Source of the DNA: Cavenderia fasciculata
Taxonomy: Eukaryota; Evosea; Eumycetozoa; Acytosteliales; Cavenderiaceae
Length of the DNA stretch: 64,000 nt
NCBI RefSeq assembly: GCF_000203815.1
Contig: NW_004457624.1
Span: 124,001-188,000, forward strand
Direction: 5' to 3'
Positions 1-11,190 of this stretch are shown one piece after another (the first letter of the stretch is position 1; each line of letters starts with the position of its first letter). Made by a program: the position numbers and the translations under genes. The notes under the pieces were generated by a model. It made no database searches. It saw nothing but the letters and a program-made list of their open reading frames with translations, and was not told the origin of the DNA.

Positions 1-423
1 ATTTTGATTATTATTAAAGTTGTTTGATAAAATATTTGATGTCCTTATATTAATCAATTCATTGTATAAATTATTTAAATTATTATTATTATTTGTTTCA
101 AATGGTGTATATGAACCAACTCCAACTCCTACTCCTACTCCACCACCACCAGCAGAGTTTGAAAGTGGAATAGAACATTGATGATAAGAAGTAGGAATAA
201 TGGGATCAGTTATTTTTGTTGGTTGTTGTTGATGATGATGGTGATGATGATGATTATGATGATCGAAATGAAAAGATTGTGTCTTTTTAGATTCAATAAT
301 AATTTCTTGTCCAAAGATGGATGGTCTATCACATAGTACAGGAGATGATAAAGGTGATGTTGGTCCACCAACACCACCGCCACCACCAACAACACATCCA
401 AGAACTGGTGAAATAGTTTGTGA

Positions 424-454
<31 letters not shown>

Positions 455-1197
455 GATCTTGTTGGAGGTGATATCACTAGACCAGTGACTACAGTATTAT
501 TATTATTAATATTGTTATTTTGATTATCATTAAATAGTTGAGATGAAGAAGAGGTCAATGAGACAGAACTACCACTAGATGATAGATGTTTGATATTAGT
601 GCCACTACCACTCTTTTTGAATCGTTTAGTTGGTTCCTTTTCATTATGAGAATTATTTGTCAAAGGCAGAGGAATGGCTGTGTTATGTTGGGTCGTTGCC
701 GTCGTCGTCGATGATGATGAAGATGATACAAATAGAGATGATGATTGCGTTGATAAACTACCAAATGAGTTATTAATCAATATAGATGGCAACGTGTATG
801 ACGATGATGGCAATAATGAATTATTAGTTGGAGAGGTTAATGAAGTGATTGAAGGAGATGATGAATTAGAATTGATTTGTTGACTCAACTGAGCCAGTTG
901 TGATATTAATAGTGGTGACTGTTGTGTTGTCGAAGAGGAGGAAGAAGAAGAAGATGATGGTGGCGGTGAAAGTGAACTTGGTTGCAAAGTAGTTGGAGAA
1001 TAAAGTTGCTCAAAATTACTTGCAAGTCTAGGACTTGATTGATTGATCAAACCATTTGTGTTATTATAGAATTGAGATTGTAGTTGTTGATATATTGTTT
1101 CATTTTGATGAAACTGTTGTTGTTGTTGTTGTTGTTGTTGAAAAGTGTATAGATGTTGTTGTTGTTGTTGTTGTTGCTGACTACCATTATCACCCAT
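1..1197 (-). CDS. N-terminal part of a low-complexity Q/N/S-rich protein (runs off the left edge)
   Basis: An uninterrupted reading frame of 399 codons starts at the ATG at 1197 (reading leftwards) and is still open at base 1. It begins MGDNGSQQQQ, with two poly-Q tracts in the first 30 residues. Long Ser/Thr/Pro-rich stretches follow, then a short basic patch (EPTKRFKKSG) near the middle, poly-N, a Gly run and a His-rich segment. No folded domain is visible. Such leaders are common on dictyostelid transcription factors and kinases, with the catalytic or DNA-binding part further on, which would lie outside the window. The basic patch could be a nuclear-localisation signal, but that is a guess. 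The open frame through non-repetitive linkers makes it a real coding exon; the function is unknown. Confidence 0.75.
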
Positions 1198-2090
1198 TTA
1201 TTGTCTATTGCGTCAAAAGATTAGATAAAGATAGATTGGTGTGAGTGAGTAATGATTGAGCCAGTAGAAAAGGATATAGATCTAAAATACATACCCTATT
1301 ATCGATGACTTTAACTCTCTCTCTTAAATGTAAAATTAAAAAAAATAGGTAGCGGTACTATTATTTCTAACAACCAGCAAGCAGAAAAGAATCAAAAGAA
1401 TAATAATAATAATAATAAATATGGTTGGTATGATGATGGATGGTTAGTTTTGTTGTTATTAATTGCCAACCGCGATAATATAAATTTATTAGTCCACTTC
1501 AGAGTTGCAAAGAAAGCTGTCGATCTCAAGACGATATCAGTTTTTATTTTTAACGAAAACCATTAAATTCAAAGTTTGTCTCGATTTTAATCGAATGTCC
1601 TTATGCGCAGACGTCCCCCATTCCTTGCTAAAAGCAACACAAACGGAAAATGCAAAGCCTAAATGGCCAACATTCAATGTGGATGTTTCGACGAACGATG
1701 CAAATCTGCTTTGGCTATGGCTCTATCTATCTAGTCTATTTGTCTTTCATTCACATGTAGTTCGATGAATCTTTCTTTACATTCTCAACCCCCCCATCAT
1801 TTTGATTGTAGGTAACCCCCAACACACACACAAAATCCCCTCCTTTTTGATAAGTGTGATTGAGTGAGTGGGTAATCAGTGAGTGATGATTTAGAGAAAG
1901 GGGTTTTCATACACACACATAACATAACATACACACAGACAGGCATGAGTAATAATAACCGTACAATTTGTATATATCGCCTTTTTTTTCAATTTTTTTT
2001 TTTTGAAACCAAGATGAAAGAGAGGGAGGGAAGCAAATAAGCCAAGCCAAGCTTACGTAAATTATTTTAAATATATATTCAGTCAGTATT

Positions 2091-2125
<35 letters not shown>

Positions 2126-2219
2126 TATTTTAGTTTAAGTTTAGTTTGATTGATTGAATGATTTATCACTACGATAAATGATCAATCATCAACAACATCA
2201 AGAGAGAGTTTAGAAAAGA
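1198..2219. other. Divergent intergenic region, about 1 kb
   Basis: This lies between two genes that point away from each other, so it should hold both promoters. It contains oligo-T/A runs, a CA-rich patch near 1820–1930 and TTA repeats near 2100–2130. About 1430–1770 is visibly less AT-rich than typical spacer here and has an 87-codon open frame without similarity to anything I recognise. I do not call it a gene. Confidence 0.6.
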
Positions 2220-5200
2220 ATGAGTTGGAATTGTCACAAGTTATCAAACAAACAAGATGTTAACCTACCGTTACAGGGACACACAACAACACTATCAGGA
2301 GATAATATAGTTATATTTGGTGGATATGATCATCAAAATGAGAAACTTTCAAATGCAGTATATCTTTTAAATAATAGTATGATCAAATCAATCAATCAAT
2401 CAAATCAAACAAACAAATCAATCTTTATGGTTAAATCTAACAATGATGACATTATTATTATATCTGTCAATTTAAGTTCAACAACAATCAAATTTATTAA
2501 AGCCACATATTAGTGGTACCACGCCACCACCATGTCTAGGTCACACTGCAACACAAGTTGGTAGAAAAATGTTTGTTTTTGGAGGAACTCAACAATCGTC
2601 TTTAGCGTCATCGGATCAAGCAGCAATCGATCATCATCTATCACAGTCTAATGAAATGTATCAATTCAACACTGTCAATCATACATGGTCCAAACCAAAG
2701 ATCGTTGGAGACTTGCCACTCCCTCGAAGTGGCCATACTGCCTCTCTGATTGGAAGCAATTGTATTTTAATATTTGGTGGTATTTGTAAATCTCAACTAC
2801 TTGGCGATGTTCATATATTTCAAACAGAGCGTAATTGTTGGGCAAAGTTGGATGATAACCATGATGGTTATCATGATGATGATGATATTAAACAACAACA
2901 ACAACAACCGACTACTATGTCATCACCATCAACACGTGGAACAACATCAAACTCTATGATGAATCAATCACCAACAAATACATTTTTAGCACATTCATCA
3001 CCATCAATTGCAATGCCAACATCATTCTTTTCATCGCCAATATCTCGAGGTCGTTCAGCTACTATATCTCATGCATCACCTCTAATTGCAGGTAATGAGG
3101 TCATTACACCAACAAAGAATAGTCAATCTTCATCTTCATCATCACAATATCCATCATTACCACCACACATTAATTTATCTGTATATAATAATCCACAAAG
3201 TCCAACTCAATCCAATATCAACAACAAATTAAAACAAGTAAATATCTCTTCTACTACTACTACTACTATCACTTCTTCTTCATCACCACCACCACCAAGA
3301 TTTAATCATACTTGTAGTATAATTGGAAATAGAGCATTTATATTTGGTGGTTGTGGAGAAGGTATGGAACTATTAAATGATCTATATATCTTAAACACCA
3401 ATACAATGGAATGGACATTGGAAGATCATAAAGGTGATATTCCATCACCTAGAAGTGGTCATTCATCGGTAGTGATTGGTTTTAAAATATATATTTTTGG
3501 TGGTGTAGTGTCATTGGATCAACAACAACAACAAAATCAAGTACATCCTCTTATCTATAATAATAATAATAATACATCTGCAACATTTAGTAATGAACTC
3601 TATGTACTCGATACGGAAACAATGTCATGGTCATTGATTACTCAAAATCCACCTCAACTACCAGCACCAAGATTCAGACACTCTTGTATATCATTTTCAA
3701 GTAAAATCATTGTAGTTGGAGGTTTTGAGAGTGGTAAATCATCATCATCATCCAACTTGCTGCCATCAAGTCAACAACATTATTACGCATTGGAAACTCT
3801 TAGATTAGAGTTTAAAAGCTCAAGACAGCGAAGAAATACAGCATTTATATCAACCTCTTCTTTAAAAGTATCAATAGACAGCAACAATCAACCATTTAGA
3901 AAAACCGACGTCGATCTTCCAACCACACCGAAAAGTACTACTTCTATTGTTTCTTCTCCATTGGTAGTGTCAGAGTCTAGCGAAATGAAAGATGAAAGAG
4001 ATAAAAAGACCTCAAATTTAATTACCAATAATCGACCACCCATTGGTGGACAAAATGGTTCAACATCTCATCATCATCAGCATCAACACCAATCCAATAA
4101 TAATATGACTCTGGATACTTTTAAAATTGGAGAAAGTTGTTCATCATCTTGTAATTTAAAATATAATATACTTGCAAGTCATTACAAGGAATTGAAACAA
4201 CAATTAAAAGAAGAAGTTGAAAAGAGAAAAATTGTTGAAAAGGAATTGGAAGATTTGAAATCAAGTAGAGGAGGAGGAAACAATACCATCAACAATAATA
4301 ATAATCAAAACCTTGGCAGTAGCTCTGGTAATGTACAAATATCTAAAAATACAATGGATGTCATTGAAGAAATGATGAATGCATGGAATGCTTATGAAAA
4401 AAGACTTAGATGGAAAGAATTACTTGAAAAGGATACAAATACTCAATTGGATGAATTAAAACTTAAATTGGATCACTTTGCCGATATCTTTATGTTTACA
4501 TCTGATAGTGCAAGTGATTTTAGTGATGTTAAAAGTAGATCTTCAATGATGGACGATATGGAAGATCTAAGTGAAGCAAGTAATCACACAACAGATTCAA
4601 AGTCAACCTCGTCTCTAAATACATCACACTATAGATCATCTTCCTATCCATTACCAATATTTAATTTCAAGAAAAAGGAAAGAGAAAAGGAAAAGGAAAA
4701 GGATAAAGAAAGATCTCTTTCTTCAAGTTTGGAAAAGGAAACAAACAACAATACTGGTAGTAAAGAAAAATCAACAAACAATATTTTTAAATTTATGAAA
4801 TCTAAAAAAGTAAATCGTTCTTCAGCTCAATTTCAACCAATGAATGGAGTTGAAGAAGATATTAGTGGTAGTGATAATCAAATTTTACCAAGATCACCAT
4901 TAAAATCAAATACAGATTTATCCACCTCTATTTCATCAGCAAACTCTACACCAACCATTTCAACTGTAGGAATATTACAACAACAAACAAGCACAACCGA
5001 ATTAGGCAATGATAATAATTTAAGTAAAAGTAATGATAAATCAGAACAACAACAACAACAACAACAAACCGAAGATTTGGAAAAGAAATCAAAATCAAAG
5101 TTGAGTTCTAAATTTATGAACATTTTATCAAAAGAAAAGGATAAAGAAAAGGAAAAGGAAAAAGAAAAAGAAAAGGAAAAGGAAAAGAAACCAAAAAAGA

Positions 5201-5499
5201 TTAAAATATTTGGAAAGAGCAACAAGGAATCAGTTCCATTTAAAAGAGAAATTATCGAAAAGGTGATTGAACATTTGGAAAGTAGTGGATTAGAGACGGA
5301 AGGATTATTTAGACTGTCAGGAAATATTGATACAGTTAGAACAATAACAAAATCATTTACACATGGAGAAATTAATTTAAATTTTGAAATTCATAATGTT
5401 TCAAATGCTCTAAAACTTTACCTAAGATCTCTTGATCCTCCTTTAATTCCATATGAATATTTCTTACCTTTATTAGATTCTAGAAGTATGTAAAAAAAC

Positions 5500-5530
<31 letters not shown>

Positions 5531-5995
5531 TAGTAAAAGAACTAATATTTATTTACTTATTTTTAATTTTTAGAAAATGAAGATGTTGAAACAATTAGAA
5601 ATATGATTTGGAGAATTCCAAGTGATAATAGAGTTGTATTGGCAAGTTTAGTTCATCTTTTGGTCAAAGTTACAGAAAAGAGTGAAATCAACAAGATGAA
5701 TTCAAAGAATTTGAGTATTGTATTTGGACCAACCATATTAAAACCAAAGACACCAACCATGGACAGAATGGCACTAATGAGTGAAACTCAGTTACAGTGC
5801 GGTATCATGCAAACCTTTATCGAAGATTTTGATTTTATATTCTCAGAACACCCAACAACTCAACCCAAATCATTCCAACGATCAGATAGTGATGATGAAG
5901 GTGTAGATGAAGAACCAATATCACTCTCTGCATTATCAACTCCTTCTTCTCAATCACCAAGTCAACTTTCTCCTCTTCCTCCATCGACCCCATAA
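2220..5995 (+). CDS. Kelch-repeat RhoGAP protein (gacHH-like)
   Basis: Three exons, 2220–2376, 2477–5485 and 5574–5995, join in phase to give about 1195 aa. The first intron is placed by requiring the kelch repeat to continue in frame. Residues about 20–450 hold six kelch blades of the pattern (G/N/R)H-x-(11–12)-GG, for example GHTTTLSGDNIVIFGG and GHSSVVIGFKIYIFGG. A coiled coil lies near 615–650, followed by Ser-rich and Lys/Glu-repeat linkers. A RhoGAP domain occupies about 970–1120, with the arginine finger in EGLFRLSG and the conserved NLSIVFGPTIL. RhoGAPs speed GTP hydrolysis by Rac/Rho GTPases and so shape actin dynamics; the kelch propeller probably recruits a partner. D. discoideum has a kelch-containing GAP that I recall as gacHH; I did not confirm orthology. 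An 88-base intron splits the GAP domain. Confidence 0.9.
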
Positions 5996-6068
5996 ATCCA
6001 AAAATAAATAAATAAAATGTTACATATATAATATATAGTATAATAAATAATCATCAATCAACATTTTT

Positions 6069-9000
6069 TTATTTACTTTCTTGTTCATCTTCATCATATT
6101 CTTCAATTGTTGGTTCTTCTTCTTCAATATCAAATAATGATGATGATGATTTCATTGGTTGTGGAGAATTATCAAGTGATGGATTACCAGTGCTAGATGC
6201 CAAAGAAGGTCTTCTCCTAGAATTATTGATATTTGATTGATTTCTAGTAACATTTAATACATTGTCTTCCATAAAATCGCTTAAAGCTATTTCTTCTTGA
6301 TGTAGATTTGTCAGCTCCTTTGAAAACATTTGTTCTTCGATAAAGAGAGGTTTTTGAATTTGAATATCACGTTCCTCTAGTTCTTTGGCAAGAAATTCAT
6401 CAACGTCTTGATGTATACTATCGCCAACTTGAGAATGTTTACTATTGGTGGTTTGTGACATATTAGAAGTGGATCTGTTGAGTGAGATGGTATCTGGGTT
6501 GGTTAAATTTTGAGCATCTTGACTTCTCTTTAGATCATTTAATTGATCCAATAAATAATCTTGTGGACGTTCAACACTGTCTAGTAACGATGAATCACTA
6601 GTATTGTTATGAATACTATTATGGTGATGGTGTTCTTCAACACCAACACCTCTAAAGAATTCTTTTTTACCATAATTTAATATTCTTCTTCTACGACTAC
6701 CAGAACGATGTGCATGAGAACTATGTTTTTTCTTGCTATTGTGGTGATGTCTTGGTTGGTAATAAAAGTTGCTTGTAAAATTGACAGCTTCAATGAGAAA
6801 GGCAACCACCAAATTGATAATGCAAACCACCGATATAAAATAAAATGTACAAAAGTAAATGATTGCCCAATTGTTGGTGACATCTACCACTGCAAAAAAG
6901 GTGACAAACCAATTGTTTAAAACCGTTAAATGAAATAGTGTAAACATGGCTGAATTAAAACTATTAAAATTGGCAAATCCATAATAATTGCCCAAATCAT
7001 AGGCAGTTCCAATCAGTGCCGGGTTTCCACGTACCAAATCTCCATTAAAACACCAAATACCAATCACTGCATAAAAATAATATAAAACAAATATAATTCC
7101 TGCAAAATTTAAAAAAATAAATACCAATTGAAACATTGATTGAATAAAATGTCTCATTCTAAAAAATAAAATAAAAGAAATATAAATAAAATATTAATAT
7201 TAATATTTCTTTTGTAATATTAGATTGTTTCAATTTTTTTGTTTACCTTCTAACAGATGCAAACAATCTAAAAATTCTAATAAATCTAAAAGCACAAGCC
7301 AATCTTAACATTTCAATTTCATTACCAACTCCTCTTAGAGCATATTCAATCAAAATTTTACCAAATAATGATATTGATAAAATTACTATACTGAACCTAG
7401 GTTTAATTTAATTTAAATAAATAAAAAGGTTAATAAAAAAGGATTCATTAATTTTTTTAATTTTTTTTAAATATTTACATTAACCAAAACTTTCTTACTG
7501 AACGATAAGCAATTCCTTTTAATAAAACTTCTAAAAATCCAAGACCAATTAATATATCATCAACTATAATTGTCCAAGAAGGATTATAAAGGTTTCGAGT
7601 TGTAACCATGACATGTGTAATGATAAATGCATTGAAATAAAGTAATAGAGAAACCATAACCTCGAAACTCCAATGTTTTGTAATTTTTTTCATCCTTCCA
7701 CTTTTTAAATAAGTTATTATTTTGTCTATCAATGTAGGTTTCTCTTCTATATCTGTATCGTCGATTCGAGTTGAAGGAGTACTTGTAGTTGTTTGATCTA
7801 GTTGTTTTTTCTTTTTTATGAAATCTAAAACTTCATCATCTAGATGAGGATTTGGTGGAAGAGTAAAATGATGATCTTGATGAGACAACTTTGGAGAAGG
7901 ACAAGGTGTAATGACTTTGATGTGAATTTTGTTTGATGGGGAAGATGTAGAAGACGAAGGAGACGAAGAAGAGTTGTTGGGAGGAGAATAGGGAGATTTT
8001 AATGCACTTTTAATAGTACTACCATTACTATCAATCATCCTATTTGTATTATCAATATGATCACCACTACTAAATAAATTTCGATTATTTAACATTTTTG
8101 TTACACTTGAAGCTTCATGTTTTTTGAATCGATTAAATTCATCCATCTCTGTTGCCTCTTCTTCTTCTTGCTCTATATCCTCTTTTACATTAGCTTTTGG
8201 AGCATGTAAATGAGATGAAATTTTTGGAATCACTTTTAAATCTGGTAGTGATGATAGATCTGAACAGACTTGTGAATCTAGACGAGGAATTCTTGATAAA
8301 TCTTTGGCCAATGGTAATGCACTAGTACCATGATCTTTGATTGAATCTGATAGAGATGATGAACTAGTCCCAGTCTCTGATTCTATTCTTTCTTTAATGA
8401 TTTTTCTTTTTGTTAGGATTTGTACAGTCTTTCTTTGAAGTAGGAAAACATCACACATGGCAAAGAATTCACGAATGTTGAGATATCCATTTGCATCTGT
8501 ATCGACCACTTCAAATGCAGCTTCAGCTTCTTGTGAACTTGATTTTGGTTTTAGCAATTTATAGATATGTTCCCATTGATCCAAACCAATGACACCAGTC
8601 TTGTCATAATCGAGAATGATAAAGGCAGCTAAAAGAGCACTTCTTCTAGTCCGGAAATTATTTCTTGTTTCATTGAGCACAGCCTTTCGAAAAGACTGAT
8701 GCACAAATGCAATGACAAAGTTGAGACCTAGCAACCAACCAAACGACAAATAGGCAATGAAAAAGGCAGAGTACCACCGATTCTTGTAATAGGCCGGCAA
8801 CATGATATCGGGAAAGTTGCACGTTGTAATGAGAATCATCATGTCCAAGAATGATCGTGCCGTCGAGTTGAAATATTCGGGGTCGGTCGTCTCGTCGTTT
8901 GAAAAGATTATTGAAAACAATACACTCGATAGGAATATATAGGAAAAGAGAACGACGGCCACTGGTATCATTCTAATGAGTGTGTAGGATACTTGTAGGA

Positions 9001-9845
9001 AGAGATCTCGCGTCAGCCGATCGAAGTCTATGAGATAGTAGACTCTAAACACCCTTGACACTCTCACACTTTGTATTCCATTGGCTGCCAGAATGAATGC
9101 AACCAACAAATCGATGAGGTTTGTCAGAAGAAAAACAAACTTTACAATATTCCATTTGTTTCGAATGGCATTGGGTCCATAAAAGTAGTATTTGGCAAAC
9201 AACTCGAAAAAGAGAACCAATACCAACGCCAATTCAATGTAGAGAGTGATAAACTTGTTACTCGGTAGATCGTCACTTGGATACTCGAAATAGGCCAACA
9301 ATAGGTCACAAATCGTTACGACAAACAGTAGAGTTCTCGTTATCGGACTGAAATAGATACCGTAAAAGTACAAGTGTCTTAGATTGAGTACATGATTGGG
9401 ATTACGATAGTGGATGGCATCTTTGATGAGATAGTAGGCTATATAGTTTCTTCTAAACTTTTCCTCTTCTGTCAGGTCCTCTGGTTGAATCGGTTTGTTT
9501 TTAGAATACTCTGCATAGGCATAGTCACCACGTGGACTAATCGTTGCCTTTTGGTGAATAAAGTCTTCATCCATCTCTTCAAGTGGACGCTTATGATGGC
9601 CACTAATCTCATCACGAAACTTTACAATCTTTAATGTACGTCTATGTTGTGCCGGTTGTTTTACTTGTGGAGGTGGTAAAGGTGGTGGAGACGGTGCTGC
9701 AAATGGTGGAGTCATTGGTGAGATCTCTATCTTTTCTTCATCATTTATACTTTTTCTTCTATGATGATGATGGGGATTAAATATTCTTTCTAATGATCCT
9801 TTTGGTTTACGTCGATTATTTATATTATTATTATTACTATTATTA

Positions 9846-9879
<34 letters not shown>

Positions 9880-10313
9880 TGTTATTGTTAATTCTTGATT
9901 GATTTCTTTTAATTGGTGATTCTAATTTGAATACTGAAGAGAATTGACTTGTAACAGTAGGTTCATTGTGATCATATTCATTGTCTTCTTCTTCTTCCTC
10001 TTCTTCATCATTACTGCTACTTGATTCATCATCACCATCATCCTCTCCATCACTATTCCGATAAGATCTAATTGGTTCGATTGTATATCTATATTGTTGA
10101 TCTGGATCCAGATCCAATGTATGTTCTACGACATGATCTTCAATTACTCTATTGATATTATTGTTATTGTTGTTATTGTTATTATTATTATTGTTATTAC
10201 TATCAGTATTTGAATATCGTATTCTTTTCATCTAACTAATTTGAAGAGATAAGAATTATAGAAATTTGAAGAAAAAAAAAAAAAGATAATAATAGATTTA
10301 CTTGTTCACCCAT
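6069..10313 (-). CDS. tpc2: Two-pore cation channel (TPC), plant-TPC1-like with EF hands
   Basis: Proposed exons (coding order) are 10302–10313, 7479–10231, 7247–7396 and 6069–7158, all joining in phase (about 1334 aa). The 12-base first exon (MGEQ, then GTAAATC) is my inference; the ATG at 10231 is the fallback start. The family has two six-helix ion-transport repeats and conducts Na+/Ca2+ across endolysosomal or vacuolar membranes. Repeat I starts near residue 290, with S4-like arginines in VRVSRVFRVYY and filter TTCNFPDIMLPAY. Two EF hands follow (DYDKTGVIGLDQWE and DTDANGYLNIREF), as in plant TPC1. Repeat II starts near 855, with S4 RLACAFRFIRIFRLF and filter VLNNWF, which keeps the diagnostic NNW. 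The protein is longer than usual TPCs (700–850 aa) because of poly-N and acidic N-terminal tracts and a Ser-rich inter-domain linker. The symbol follows the D. discoideum gene name and is inferred. Confidence 0.9.
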
Positions 10314-10683
10314 TTAATATAATATAAATATATTAGTATTTTGAATTAATTTAATAAGAAATTTATTTATTTTATTATTTAGTTGTCATCTTCATCATCG
10401 TCATCACCATCGTCATATCCATCATCATCACCATCATCATCATCATCATCACTATCATGGTCATGTTGTGATCTAGAATGACATTGTCTTACAGACAATG
10501 GATCAAGTGTAGGTTTGACCACTTTCTTCTTCTTTTTTCTAACACCAATTGAGTAGTGGAAATGGCATTTACTCTTGTGGCGTGCATATACTACAATGCC
10601 ATTGCCACATAATTTTCCGTTATCTTGCTTTGCTTTGCACTTATTTTTGTGCAAGTATTGCAATTGTCCGGATCGCAAGATAC
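10290..10683. repeat. Left copy of a direct duplication (about 395 bp)
   Basis: This stretch is nearly identical, base for base, to about 14803–15193. It contains the putative first exon of the channel gene, its 5' flank, and most of the recombinase gene's last exon (acidic tail, Lys run and zinc knuckle). Similarity stops sharply at GATCGCAAGATAC (10671–10683). Confidence 0.9.
10302..10313 (-). other. Candidate 12-base first coding exon of the two-pore channel
   Basis: ATGGGTGAACAA is followed by GTAAATC. An intron of about 70 bases ends in TTAG directly before the downstream ATG at 10231, in phase 0. A damaged copy of this short exon and its donor occurs at about 14815–14828, inside the tandem duplicate. 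The exon is small, so chance cannot be excluded. Confidence 0.5.
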
Positions 10684-11136
10684 ATTCATCTGATGGCAGA
10701 GACAAGTACCTATACTTTTTCTCGACACTGAATGGCTCAATCATATGAAGCACTTGGATGCTATAGAAAGAATAAAGAATTAATAATTAGTTGGTTGGTT
10801 GGTTGGTAATATATATATATATATATGTATAATATTATATATTTACTCGTTCACTAGTCTTCTGTCACTTCTCAATACAGTGCAATCCGAGTTGCTATTA
10901 ATAGTCTTGTCATGATACTCATACTCGACGCGATGAATAGCGTTTTCTAGAATCGAGGAACCATCTGGTAGGATGATGTCATTGAACTTTATACGATCAG
11001 CAAGCATTCTTATGATATCACCAGCAGGCTCACTTTGAGTCCATGAAGGCTTGGTTCCTTGGTTGTTTTGGAGAATTCCGGCCATTTCCTCAGTGACGGG
11101 TCCAATTGGATAGGGATAATCATTGATATTGATGTC

Positions 11137-11190
<54 letters not shown>

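Noticed and set aside
1505-1768. 87-codon plus-strand open frame in the first intergenic region
   Set aside because: No recognisable motif, no splice partner and no typical dictyostelid start context; more likely chance in a less AT-rich island.
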